From contig NZ_CP022132.1 in NCBI RefSeq assembly GCF_002211785.1, positions 1,984,001 to 2,048,000 of the forward strand: a stretch of DNA of 64,000 bases, written 5' to 3'. The DNA comes from Francisella halioticida. Lineage in GTDB: Bacteria; Pseudomonadota; Gammaproteobacteria; Francisellales; Francisellaceae. The translations under genes and the position numbers were made by a program. Below the pieces are notes generated by a model. The model had not been told where the DNA came from. It was given only the letters and a program-made list of their open reading frames with translations, and did no database searches. This document shows, in pieces, positions 1 through 10,586 of the stretch (position 1 is its first letter; every line of letters begins with the position of its first letter).

Positions 1-3000
1 GGTTCATTTTTTAACCTTCAGATTAGGCAATATCCCTATATTGATAGTGCAACCATCACAGTTACAACATCATACCCAGGCGCAAACCCAGCAACGATTC
101 AAGCATTTGTAACTAGACCAATAGAAGCATCTGTCGGCTCATCAAAAGGCATCGACTATATGACATCTGAGTCTGCCCTAGGAACTAGTACAATTACGGT
201 ATATGTTAAGCTTGGCTATAACTCTAATGATGTTTTATCTGAAGTTGTACAAAATGTAAACTCTGTTCTTAATCAACTACCCAAAGATGCTTATTCTCCT
301 GCAATCAAATTAAATCCAGCTGATAATTTCCCCGCATTAATTCTTGCTTTTACCAGTAAAACAATGGATTCCTCAGAAATATCTGCATATATAAACTCAG
401 AGCTAACACCAAAACTACTTGCTAAAGGTGGATTATCAGAAATAGATGTATGGGGCAATAAGCCATATGCAATGCGTGCATATCCTAACAAATCTCGTAT
501 GGCAGAATATGGCATAACTCCTAATGAGCTATCTCAAGCAATTGGCGCTAACAGTTTGGTCTCAGCTGGTGGTCAAATACAAGGACCATATTTAAACTAT
601 ACGCTAAACCCTGAGACAAGTATGTCTAAAGCCCAAGACTATGAAAACCTCATTATCAAAAAAAGTAGTAAACAAGTAGTTAGACTGAAAGATGTTGCAA
701 AAGTAGAACTTGGCGCTCAAGACTATAACTCTTCAGTATACTTTGCTGGTAAAAATGCTGTACTTGCAGGTGCAGTAGTTTCACCAGAAGATAATCCCCT
801 TTCAGTTGTTGCCAATCTAATCAAAGAACTTCCAAATATTAAAGCCAGCTTACCTAATGGTTTAGATGTTGATATTGCTTACAACCAAACCTTATATATA
901 GAAAGCTCAATTGATGAGGTTATTCACACTCTTGCTGAAGCAATAATTATCGTGTCTATTGTAATGTTTTTATTTTTAGGGTCACTAAGAGCAATTATTG
1001 TACCTGTAATAGCTATTCCTTTATCAATTATAGGCTCTTTTTTCTTAATGAGCATGATGGGATTCTCAATAAATCTCCTAACCTTATTAGCGATGATCCT
1101 TGCCATAGGATTAGTGGTTGATGACGCTATTGTTGTACTTGAAAATATTTATCGCCATATTGAAGAAGGCATGGAACCTTTCCCTGCAGCAATAAAAGGG
1201 GCTAGAGAAATAGCTAACCCTGTAGTATTAATGACTTTAACTCTACTAGTCGTATATGCTCCTATTGGAATGATGGGAGGATTTACAGGACAATTATTTA
1301 CTGAGTTTGCCTACTCACTTGCTGGAGCTGTACTTATATCTGGTATAGTTGCCTATACACTATCGCCAATGATATGTTCAAAAGTACTTAATCGCCAAAT
1401 GATGAGCTCTAAATTAGTGAAATTTGTAGATTCAGTATTTAGTAAGTTAACAGCAAAATATAAGTCTTTACTCATATTTGTTTTAGATATAAAACCAGCC
1501 ATTGCTATAATGGGAATTATAGTACTTATTAGCTGTTTTATAATGGGGACTGGCATCAAATCAGAACTTGCTCCAACTGAAGATCAGGGATTTATTGCGG
1601 TAATAGGTCAAGCCCCATCTTCTGCGAATATTAATTACTCAGAAGCTTTTGGTAAAAAGCTAAATCAAACTTTAGACAAAGTACCTGGTAAAAAAGATAC
1701 TTTTATTCTAAACGGTGTAATGGGTTCTAATGTAATCTTTAGTGGATTTATTATGAAACCTTGGGATGACAGAAAAATTTCTCAGCAAAAGGCAGCTAAC
1801 TTAATCCAATCTAGAGTAACTGCATTGCCTGGTATACAAACATATGTACAACAAATGCCTTCTCTACCGGGGATTCCTCGAGGTGCCCCTCTCTCTCTGG
1901 TTATTCAAAGTGTTAATGATTATAAAGCAATAAATGACATTACTAATAAAGTCATTGATAAGATGATGAAAAGTGGCCTATTTGTTTTTACACAAAGCGA
2001 CCTTAAATTTGATAACCCTGTTGTTGATATAAACATAGATCGTGAAAAAGCAGGCATCCTAGGAATCACAATGGCTGATATTGCCAAAACACTTGGCTCT
2101 TCATATGCTGGTGGTTACATAAACTATTTCTTCCTCAAAGGTTATAGTTTCCAAGTGATACCTCAATTAGCTAGAAATGAGATGTTAACCCAAGAACAAC
2201 TAGGAAGTATCTTTATACGCTCAGATGACTCTTCAGATTTATTTAATTCCGAAGTTCCCCTATCAGCTCTAATGACATTTAAAACAAAAGGACAACCTCT
2301 AACACAAAACACTTTCCAACAGCTAAACTCTGCAACAATTTCTGCAGTTATGGCGCCCGGTGTCACCCAGGGACAAGCTGTTGATTATGTTAAAAATGTA
2401 GTTAGAGACCAACTACCAGCGGGATTCTCATATAATTTCTCAGGTTCAGCTCGCCAATATGTTGAAAATGGCAATACCATGATGGTCGCCTTTGCTTTTG
2501 CAATTGTGCTAATATTCTTAGCTCTATCTGCTCAATTTGAAAGTTTTAGAGATTCACTAGTTATCCTAGTAACCATCCCAATGGCTATTTCAGGAGCCTT
2601 GATTCCTTTATATGTCGGGCAATATATTGGTGCAGGTTGGGCTTCACTAAATATCTACACTGAGCTTGGTCTAGTAACACTAATAGGACTAATATCAAAA
2701 CAAGGAATTATGGTTGTTGAGTTTGCCAATCATTTACAAAAACATGAAAGATTAAGTAAATATGATGCAATCGTCAAATCCTCATCACAACGTTTAAGAC
2801 CGATATTAATGACTGTATCAGCTATGGTTGTTGGTGTAATTCCTCTTGTCACCTCTACAGGAGCTGGTGCAGTAAGTAGGAACTGTATTGGTGTAGTTAT
2901 ATCAAGTGGTCTAGTTATTGGAGCTCTTTTCTCTTTAGTTGTCCTACCTGTTGTCTATATGTATATTGCTAGTGATAAATCAAAGTCTGTTAAACTAGAT

Positions 3001-3036
3001 ATTGAACAACAAAAAATAGTAGATGAACTTAAATAG
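1..3036 (+). CDS. acrB: RND-family multidrug efflux permease (AcrB-like), 5' end outside the window
   Basis: This is an inner-membrane proton/drug antiporter of a tripartite RND efflux pump. The reading frame is open from base 1, so the gene starts before the window and about 1011 residues are visible. Family marks are the paired proton-relay aspartates in GLVVDDAIVVLENIY (visible residues 374-375), the TM10 lysine in GLISKQGIMVVEFAN, and the C-terminal membrane block VLPVVYMYIA. The remaining length fits a family norm of about 1030 residues, so only the extreme N-terminus is missing. Its membrane-fusion partner is not visible. The position fits the acrB locus I recall in Francisella. RND class is certain; the symbol is an inference. 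Confidence 0.9.
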   Translation, partial: GSFFNLQIRQYPYIDSATITVTTSYPGANPATIQAFVTRPIEASVGSSKGIDYMTSESALGTSTITVYVKLGYNSNDVLSEVVQNVNSVLNQLPKDAYSPAIKLNPADNFPALILAFTSKTMDSSEISAYINSELTPKLLAKGGLSEIDVWGNKPYAMRAYPNKSRMAEYGITPNELSQAIGANSLVSAGGQIQGPYLNYTLNPETSMSKAQDYENLIIKKSSKQVVRLKDVAKVELGAQDYNSSVYFAGKNAVLAGAVVSPEDNPLSVVANLIKELPNIKASLPNGLDVDIAYNQTLYIESSIDEVIHTLAEAIIIVSIVMFLFLGSLRAIIVPVIAIPLSIIGSFFLMSMMGFSINLLTLLAMILAIGLVVDDAIVVLENIYRHIEEGMEPFPAAIKGAREIANPVVLMTLTLLVVYAPIGMMGGFTGQLFTEFAYSLAGAVLISGIVAYTLSPMICSKVLNRQMMSSKLVKFVDSVFSKLTAKYKSLLIFVLDIKPAIAIMGIIVLISCFIMGTGIKSELAPTEDQGFIAVIGQAPSSANINYSEAFGKKLNQTLDKVPGKKDTFILNGVMGSNVIFSGFIMKPWDDRKISQQKAANLIQSRVTALPGIQTYVQQMPSLPGIPRGAPLSLVIQSVNDYKAINDITNKVIDKMMKSGLFVFTQSDLKFDNPVVDINIDREKAGILGITMADIAKTLGSSYAGGYINYFFLKGYSFQVIPQLARNEMLTQEQLGSIFIRSDDSSDLFNSEVPLSALMTFKTKGQPLTQNTFQQLNSATISAVMAPGVTQGQAVDYVKNVVRDQLPAGFSYNFSGSARQYVENGNTMMVAFAFAIVLIFLALSAQFESFRDSLVILVTIPMAISGALIPLYVGQYIGAGWASLNIYTELGLVTLIGLISKQGIMVVEFANHLQKHERLSKYDAIVKSSSQRLRPILMTVSAMVVGVIPLVTSTGAGAVSRNCIGVVISSGLVIGALFSLVVLPVVYMYIASDKSKSVKLDIEQQKIVDELK

Positions 3037-3516
3037 AAATTATAGAACAGACTAATAATACTTATTATTAATACGAAGAGATCAATTAAAAATTCTATTT
3101 TGAATAATCAATATTTCTTTGATGTGCTAATAACTTTGAAACATTAAGTTAATAATTCCATGGATGAATCTCACAATTTTTTTGATTACTATTGCGGACA
3201 ATATGTTTGATTGCAACTTTAAGCTATAGTTATGATTTTTTTTATTCGAGCAGCTCCTGGAGTAATGGCTGGTATGTGGCCACTCCAAAGATTCTTCTAA
3301 GCATTTGTTTTACAGCTGTTATTGGTATACCTTTTGCCTTCTTTCTTCCAAAATAAATCAATGCTTAAATTATAAGCTTTTTAGATTTTAAAATATCTAA
3401 AGTTAATATAGTTTCCAAAATTTTTGTAATGTAAAACCAAGAATGTTTATTCGCCCACACAAATACAGGCTGTTTTCTTGAGCACACAAAAAATAGGTGA
3501 AATACTATTCTCATTG
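3037..3516. other. 480-bp gap without an intact gene
   Basis: This AT-rich stretch lies between the convergent RND pump gene and the amidohydrolase gene. I see no intact gene or tRNA. Short hydrophobic translations around 3232-3356 on the plus strand are listed separately as a probable transporter remnant. A small AT-only inverted repeat near 3050-3066 just after the pump stop codon is too weak to call a terminator. Confidence 0.5.
3232..3356 (+). pseudogene. possible remnant of an MFS transporter
   Basis: Two short plus-strand pieces in different frames read like membrane-protein debris. From ATG 3232 the translation is MIFFIRAAPGVMAGMW and onward to a stop at 3298-3300. In the frame starting at 3300 it is SICFTAVIGIPFAFFLPK, ending at 3354-3356. 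The first piece resembles an MFS first-helix motif and the second a last transmembrane helix, which suggests a transporter gene collapsed by an internal deletion. An MFS gene near acrB is known in other Francisella from memory. The pieces are too short for a firm assignment. Confidence 0.3.
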
Positions 3517-4377
3517 CTAAGAATTACTAATTTTTAAGCGTGGATAAAAACTTAAAGCATTTCTAAAAAATATTTTCTCATAAGTTTGTTTGACGTTAGA
3601 TGTATTATTTATTATATAATCATTTATTATACTAAATTGTTGTCGATATGTACTGGCAAGCTTATGAACAGGCCAATCTGAACCATATATGACTCTATTA
3701 CTACCAAAGTTTTGGAAGATAATATCTAAATAGCCTGTGAAGTCTGCAAACTTCCAATTATTTGTATCTGCTTCTGTAACTAATCCCGAGAGTTTACAAG
3801 CTACATTCTCATATTTTGATAATTCAATCATATCCTCTTTCCAGCCTTCAAATTTTTGATCTTTTATACAAGGCTTTGCCATATGATCAACTATGAATTT
3901 TATATCTGGGTATTTAGAAACTAGCTTAGATGCATTCTCTATATGTTCTGGCTTTATTAATAGATCATAACTAATATCAAATAAACTTAATGATGATATT
4001 CCTCTACAGAAATCATCTGATAACATAAAATCAATATTCTCTCTATCTTGTAGCATGTTACGAACACCGATAAATTTATTATTTTTGCTAAGTTTTCTTA
4101 GATTTATCAAAGCACTGTTTGAACTTAAATCAACCCAACCAACAACTCCTGCAATAAAATCATTTTCAGTAGCAAGTTTTAATAACCATTCTGTTTCTTT
4201 TATAGATCGTACTGCTTGTATTGCTATCACTGAATTTACATTAGATATTCGACTATCATGATATAGTTGTTGAGGCAATAACTCTTGCTTTAGGACATCC
4301 ATATTAGAATCTATCCATGGATAATCATCCTTATTATTCTGATAGTCTATAAAATGCACATGCGAATCAAGTATCAT
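3517..4377 (-). CDS. amidohydrolase-family lactonase, probable L-fuconolactonase
   Basis: This protein of 286 residues belongs to the amidohydrolase-2 / COG3618 group, whose members open sugar lactones. It starts with MILDSHVHFID, carrying the HxH metal motif, and also has IVDHMAKP near residue 165 and YGSDWPV near residue 235, the usual His and Asp positions of the barrel active site. In the non-phosphorylative L-fucose route it would hydrolyse L-fuconolactone to L-fuconate. It is the last gene of the minus-strand cluster and lies 17 bases after the aldo/keto reductase gene. It appears intact. Substrate is inferred from the neighbours. Confidence 0.85.
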   Translation of the reverse strand: MILDSHVHFIDYQNNKDDYPWIDSNMDVLKQELLPQQLYHDSRISNVNSVIAIQAVRSIKETEWLLKLATENDFIAGVVGWVDLSSNSALINLRKLSKNNKFIGVRNMLQDRENIDFMLSDDFCRGISSLSLFDISYDLLIKPEHIENASKLVSKYPDIKFIVDHMAKPCIKDQKFEGWKEDMIELSKYENVACKLSGLVTEADTNNWKFADFTGYLDIIFQNFGSNRVIYGSDWPVHKLASTYRQQFSIINDYIINNTSNVKQTYEKIFFRNALSFYPRLKISNS

Positions 4378-4394
4378 AAGTTTGGTTCCATAAT

Positions 4395-5375
4395 TTAGAT
4401 CAATATTTCATTTAGATCTTGCCACAATCCAATGGGGATTAATTTCTGATATGCTTCAATATTGTTTCTTAATTCGCTACTTTGTCTCATTCCTGTAACT
4501 ACAGAAGCCATACTAGGGTGACGTAGAGGAAAAGCTAATGCTACAGCATTTATAGCTAAGTTATATTTAGTGCATAGTTTTTGTATTTCCATAACTTTCT
4601 TTTGGATATTCTCATCTGGAGAAATATAATTATATTTCATATCCTTATGGATACCTGTAGCTAAAATACCTGATTCAAAGGGTCTTGCTTGTAATACAGC
4701 GATCTGTTTTTGAAAGCAAGTATTTAAAAATTCCTTGGCACTTTGGTCTAAAAGCGTATAACTCCCTTGTAGCATAAAGCAGTCAAAATCTGCCTGCTGT
4801 AAAGCTTGATCACAAACTTGCCATTGTTTTACACCCAAACTAATTGCTTTTATTATCCCTTGGTTTTTTAGCTCTTCTAAAGCTTTATAACCAGATCTCA
4901 TAGTAATAGCAAATTGCCTTTCAAAATCACTACCTAAAACTATTCTATCTAAATCGTGGATATGAACAATATCAAGATAATTTACTCCCAAACGTTGTAA
5001 GCTCCCTTCAATACTTCTCATAAAGCCAGTATAGGAATAATCATAATGAATTTCATTAGGTAAGGGATTTACAAACCACTCTTCATCAGTCTTAAAATTT
5101 CCACGAGCAGGAGTTAAAACCTTGCCAACTTTGGTTGATAGCACAAACTCATCTCTAGGGTATTTATACAAATTATAACCAAGTCGATGCTCACTTAAAC
5201 CATGGCCATACTGAGGAGCTGTATCAAAATAGCGAACTCCTTGCTCCCAAGCAGAATCTATAACTGAAGTAACTTGATCATTACTAACACTAGTATATAG
5301 GTTACCTATTGGAGCTCCACCAAAGCCTATCTCTGATACAGTTAATGGCAGTTTGCCTAACTTTCTATAATTCAT
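4395..5375 (-). CDS. aldo/keto reductase, probable L-fucose (D-threo-aldose) 1-dehydrogenase
   Basis: This intact 326-residue aldo/keto reductase would oxidise L-fucose to L-fuconolactone with NAD(P). Family marks are the N-terminal GFGGAPIGNLY, the catalytic Asp/Tyr segment RYFDTAPQYGHG near residue 50, the lysine in LSTKVGK, the histidine in DIVHIHDLD and the cofactor-side VVTGMR near the C-terminus. The GGAPIGNLY and DTAPQYG context is typical of the D-threo-aldose 1-dehydrogenase branch. It is encoded 14 bases after the broken dehydratase gene and just before the lactonase gene, consistent with consecutive pathway steps. Confidence 0.87.
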   Translation of the reverse strand: MNYRKLGKLPLTVSEIGFGGAPIGNLYTSVSNDQVTSVIDSAWEQGVRYFDTAPQYGHGLSEHRLGYNLYKYPRDEFVLSTKVGKVLTPARGNFKTDEEWFVNPLPNEIHYDYSYTGFMRSIEGSLQRLGVNYLDIVHIHDLDRIVLGSDFERQFAITMRSGYKALEELKNQGIIKAISLGVKQWQVCDQALQQADFDCFMLQGSYTLLDQSAKEFLNTCFQKQIAVLQARPFESGILATGIHKDMKYNYISPDENIQKKVMEIQKLCTKYNLAINAVALAFPLRHPSMASVVTGMRQSSELRNNIEAYQKLIPIGLWQDLNEILI

Positions 5376-5389
5376 AAATTATCTCTTCT

Positions 5390-6682
5390 TTACACTTGAC
5401 ACCATGCTTTACCAAGAGGGTAACTATAGGTTTTTAATGACTCTTGGAACATTTCTATACTATAACCAGGAGCCATTGGAGCCCTATAGCAACCATTTTC
5501 AATAACTACAGGATTAACGAAATGTTCATGCAAGTGATCAACATACTCAGTCACTCTATCTTCAAGTGTTCCGGAAATAGCAATATAATCAATAAAAGAA
5601 AGATGTTGAACATATTCACATAAGCCAACTCCTCCAGCATGAGGACAAACTGGAATATTATACTTAGCTGCCATAAGATAAACACTTAAAATTTCATTAA
5701 CTCCACCTAGTCTACAACTATCAATTTGACAAACATCTAATGCTCCAGATTCAATAAACTGCTTGAATATTATGCGATTCTGACAATGCTCTCCTGTTGC
5801 TACCTTAACTGGTTTAATTTGCTGACGTATTTTCTTATGCCCTAACACATCGTCAGGGCTTGTAGGTTCTTCAATAAACCATGGATCAAATCGCTTGAGT
5901 TTATTAACTCACTCAACAGCTTCACTTACTTCCCAACACTAATTGGCGTCGATCATTAAACGTCGATCAGCTCCTATAACTTCTCTAGCAATACCACATC
6001 GTCTAATATCATCATCGATATTTTCACCTACTTTTAACTTTATATAGTTCCAGCCTAAATCTACTGACTCTTGACATAACCTTCTAAGTTTATCATCAGA
6101 ATAATCTAACCAACCAGCTGAAGTTGTATAAGCTGGGTAACCATTTTCAAGCATTTATTGGATACGCTGATGTTTTGTAGCTTCTTTGCTTTTAAGAATT
6201 TTTAAAGCTTCTGATCGAGTTATGACATCTGTTATATATGTAAAATCAATACATTTAATAAGCTCTTCTGGGGACATATCCGTAATTAATTTCCATAAAG
6301 GTTTTTTTTCTACCTTAGCCCATAAATCCCATACAGCATTTACAATAGCAGCTGTTGCTAAATGAATAGCTCCTTTATCAGGACCTAACCATCGTAATTG
6401 ACTATCACCTGTGATATATTTCAAGAATTTACCCATATCATTAGTAAACTCAGACAAAGCATGACCCTTAACTAAGTATGATAAGGCTTCTACTGCTGCT
6501 ACACAGACCTCGTTACCTCGACCTATGCTAAATGTTAAACCATGACCTTGTAACCCCTGATCTGTATGCAAAATAACATATGCAGCTGAATAATCAGGAT
6601 CTTTATTCATTGCATCTGAGCCATCTAAGCTTTTCGAAGTCTGAAAGCGTATATCATGAACTGTTATATCTTTTATAATCAT
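5390..6682 (-). pseudogene. L-fuconate dehydratase (enolase superfamily), interrupted by three in-frame stops
   Basis: Reading straight through, the 431-codon frame encodes a full-length L-fuconate dehydratase: N-terminal MIIKDITVHDIRFQTS, central IKLKVG and LMIDAN metal-site segment, FDPWFIEEPTSPDDVLGH, VATGEH and CPHAGGVGLCEYVQHL. There is no indel, but three stop codons break it: TAA at 6155-6157, TAG at 5939-5941 right after the metal-ligand DAN (where Gln is usual) and TGA at 5909-5911 (where Trp is usual). The enzyme would convert L-fuconate to 2-keto-3-deoxy-L-fuconate. Its loss should block the pathway. The family assignment is strong from the length and motif order. Confidence 0.9.
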
Positions 6683-6697
6683 AGTTATAGCCAGCCT

Positions 6698-7559
6698 TTA
6701 TGCTTTGTAATTAATAACTTTTTGTCTTTGCTCTCCCAAACCTGCTATAGATAGCACAACACTATCTCCTGCTTTTAGATAAACTTGAGGATTTTGACCT
6801 ATACCAACTCCTTTTGGAGTCCCTGTTGAGATAATATCTCCCTCTTTTAAATCACAAAACTGACTAAGGTAGGATATTAAATGAGGTATTTTAAAAATTA
6901 GGTCTTTTGTATTACCATTCTGGAACTCTTTAGCATTAACTGATAAATGCATATTTAGATCATCAACATCATTGATCTCATCTTGAGTAACTAGCCAAGG
7001 ACCAATAGGACCAAAATTACGATAACTCTTACCTTTAACCCACTGACCATGTCTTTATAGTTGAAACTCTCTCTCTGAAAGGTCATTAATAACACAAAAT
7101 CCTGCAACATGTGACATCGCATCAGCTTCATCTATATGAATACCATCTTTTCCAATAATTACACCTAGCTCTACTTCCCAATCAACCTTCTTAGAATTTG
7201 GAGGAATAATGATATCATCATTAGGGCCGCATAAAGCACTTGTGAATTTTGAAAAAAACAAGTGGCTCTGATGGTCGTGCCATTTTACTTTCTTCTGCAT
7301 GATCAATATAATTTAACCCAATACAGATAAATTTACCAACGCCTGAAATTGGAGCACCAATTCGTAAAATATTTGCTTTATCTACTATTGGTAATTCTTC
7401 GATATTAAAATCTTTATCTACAATAAGCTCTTCTAAAATATAATTAATCGTTTGTGAGGAAATGTCTTTTACATGCCCTGATAAATCTCTAACATTACCC
7501 TTTTCATCCAAAACAGCAGGTTTTTCATTATTTACCTCTCCATAACGTAAGAATTTCAT
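6698..7559 (-). pseudogene. fumarylacetoacetate-hydrolase-family enzyme (probable 2,4-diketo-3-deoxy-L-fuconate hydrolase), broken
   Basis: The intact ancestor would be a roughly 286-residue FAH-superfamily hydrolase that splits 2,4-diketo-3-deoxy-L-fuconate at the end of the L-fucose pathway. The N-terminal part, MKFLRYGEVNNEKPAVLDEKG, runs to KFICIGLNYIDHAEES. A +1 shift near the T4 run at 7247-7250 moves the frame just before FTSALCGPNDD. Downstream, DWEVELGVIIGKDG and VAGFCVINDLSEREFQL precede an in-frame TAA at 7055-7057. The C-terminal part contains SYLSQF, DIISTGTPKGVG and ends at 6698. One frameshift plus one nonsense codon make a functional product unlikely. Confidence 0.88.
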
Positions 7560-7609
7560 CTTCCATATTCTCCTTTATTATCTATATTCTTTCATAATTT
7601 AAATTTATT

Positions 7610-8374
<765 letters not shown>

Positions 8375-8403
8375 TTATTTATATTTGAAGTAGGATACCT
8401 AAC

Positions 8404-8733
8404 CTATTTACTCCATAAAAAAACTTGCTCTAATTTCTTCCACCAATCTCCCTGATCTCTATCTAAAAAAGGCTCTTGGCATAAATCAGTCTTACGCCAC
8501 CATATCTTTATAATTTCAGATTTAGCCATTCTCGACATATCTCTTTCAAAGTCATCACCAGTATATTCAAAATAGGCAAACAAGGTTTCTTTATCGAGAA
8601 AAATAGAATAATTACTTATGTTTGCTTTTTTTATTTCTACTAAAACTTCATCAGGAATATTATTATGTAATTTTACATACTCAGAAAGCCTATCTTTCTT
8701 AACTCGGATAATCTCAGCAATACGTTTCATCAT
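8404..8733 (-). CDS. L-rhamnose mutarotase family protein, probable L-fucose mutarotase
   Basis: This 109-residue protein fits COG3254 (RhaM-like) mutarotases, which interconvert alpha and beta anomers of deoxy-sugars. Recognisable parts are MKRIAEIIRVKKDRLSEYVK at the start, the LHNNIPDEV histidine segment, YSIFLDKETLFAYFEY and IIKIWWRKTDLCQEP. The start overlaps the stop of the sugar transporter (TAATGATG around 8730-8735), suggesting translational coupling. The second ATG, one codon later, is an equally good start. It would prepare L-fucose for the dehydrogenase. It appears intact. Confidence 0.85.
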   Translation of the reverse strand: MMKRIAEIIRVKKDRLSEYVKLHNNIPDEVLVEIKKANISNYSIFLDKETLFAYFEYTGDDFERDMSRMAKSEIIKIWWRKTDLCQEPFLDRDQGDWWKKLEQVFLWSK

Positions 8734-10130
8734 TACTCTCCAATATTTCTTAAAGATGCTCCTGAACTAAGTTTCTCCTCAATAGATTCCAGTGAAACAC
8801 CTTTTGTTTCTGGCAACAGAAAATAGATAAAGAATAAACAAATAAAATTAAAAATAGTGAAAACCAGAAAGGTATTGCTAGCTCCTATAGCATTAAGCAT
8901 ACTCAAGAAGAATAGAGCTAAAATAAAATTTGATATCCAGTTTGCACAAGTTGCTACACATAAACCAAAATCACGACCATGTAATGGGAAAATTTCTGCA
9001 CATAGTACCCAAATAACAGGCCCTGAACTAAATGCAAAAGTTATTAAGAAACCCAAGATTGCAATGATTGCTAATATTTCTATAAATAATGACGTTACTC
9101 CAATATAGAAAACTATCGATAATAATAGCATTGATATAGTCATGCCAACATATCCATAATATAGCAGAGGTTTTCTTCCCTTTCTATCAACAAAAGGAAT
9201 TGCAGCTAAGCATGCTATAATATTAACTACACCAATAAATACAGTAACCCAGCCTTGAGAAGTTGTTGATTCAAATCCTGCCATCCCAAATATCTTAGAA
9301 GCATAATAAAATATCATATTAATCCCTGTAAACTGCTGCATAACTTGCAGCAACACGCCAAGACCGACTACTCTTCTAAAATTATTATTTGAGAAGAAAA
9401 GTTTTAAGCCACTATCATTTTTTGTCTGTTGTGCTACAGTGTTCATCTCTGTTATTTCAGTCTGAATTTCAGAGCTGTTTCTTCTTATTTTCAAAAGAAC
9501 TTCTTCTACTTCCTTTTGACCTTTACCTGCTAAAAACAACCACCTAGGACTTTTTAGTAGCAATCATAATAAAAGAAACATGATAATCGATGGAACAGCA
9601 ATAATGCCTAACATTCCGCGCCATGATTCAAAATAACTAAAAACAGTATCACTGATAAAAGAAAGTAAAATTCCGACATATACCATAACCTGATACATAC
9701 TTATAATACCACCACGTAAATGCTTAGGGGCCATTTCAGATAAATACATCGGTGCTACAAAAGCAGCTATTCCTACAGAAAAACCTAAAATAAGGCGATA
9801 GAATATTAAGCTGTCTGGTCCAGATGCGCTTGCTGAAAGTAATGATCCTATCGTGTATAAAGCTGCTGCGATTATTAAAGAAGTCTTCCTCCCAAATCTT
9901 CTAGATAGAAATGAACCCACTATAGTACCTATAAAAGCACCAAATAAAACTGCACTTACAACAGTCTCTTGCTCAAATGTACTTATATTAAAATTTTTTT
10001 GTAAAATTGGTAATGCACCAGAAATCACCCCTGTATCAATACCAAATAAAAGACCAGCTAATGCCGCTACTACAGTAATCAATATTAGCATTGTTTTTGG
10101 GGTCTTCTTGTCTAAAACCTCATCTATCAT
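8733..10130 (-). pseudogene. MFS sugar porter with a single in-frame TGA
   Basis: The reading frame from 10130 to 8733 is a complete sugar-porter-family transporter of about 465 codons, interrupted only by TGA at 9564-9566. The upstream 188 residues contain GIDTGVISGALPILQ, GRKTS and PMYLSEMAPKHLRGG. The downstream part contains SPRWLF, a QQFTGINMIFYYA segment, DRKGRKPLLY and the C-terminal LPETKGVSLESIEEK. The stop lies in hydrophobic sequence just before SPRWLF, between transmembrane segments 6 and 7. This first gene of the fucose cluster would import the sugar. With only one nonsense change the inactivation looks recent. Confidence 0.9.
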
Positions 10131-10586
10131 CTATACTCCATATAATTTTTTATGCATAAACTTAATTTCATATCTTATAAATCATGCATATAAAAGACTT
10201 ATTAAATTATTTAGCTATTTATTCAAAATGCTTACTATTTGAATATATCGTTTTTTGAGCCTCTCGATACGTTTTAAAAATCACAAATATTTATAAATTT
10301 ATGATAGTTATGATTAGATATATTTTTCAAATATATAATCTTTGAACTTAAATTTTCAACAGTCTATATAACAAAAGCTATAGTTTAGTATAGACAGTTC
10401 ATGCTGAAGAAAGTGGCATCAATGAAAACAATATGATAGATTACATACATTCAAACAAAAGCTAATGTTCTTACTTTTTAAAAACGTAACATCAAATAAA
10501 TTACAGAAATAAATTTAGGACATGTTTTTTTAATCAAAGTTAAATTTGTTTTAACATTGATTAACACTTTAATAGGCAGATTAACT
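10131..10586. other. divergent intergenic region upstream of the sugar cluster and marC-like gene
   Basis: This 456-bp AT-rich gap separates the minus-strand fucose cluster from the plus-strand MarC-family gene, so it should hold both promoters. No coding remnant or regulator gene is recognisable. I could not pick out a convincing sigma-70 pair or a clear operator palindrome by eye. A ribosome-binding AGG followed by CAGATTAACT precedes the ATG at 10587. Confidence 0.45.

Noticed and set aside
5390-6682. Stop-codon reassignment or read-through in the dehydratase gene
   Set aside because: Three different stops occur, and all other genes here end normally with these codons, so a pseudogene is simpler.
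10240-10290. Possible LacI-type operator upstream of the sugar cluster
   Set aside because: Only partial symmetry around CGATAC/GTATCG can be seen and no regulator gene is nearby.
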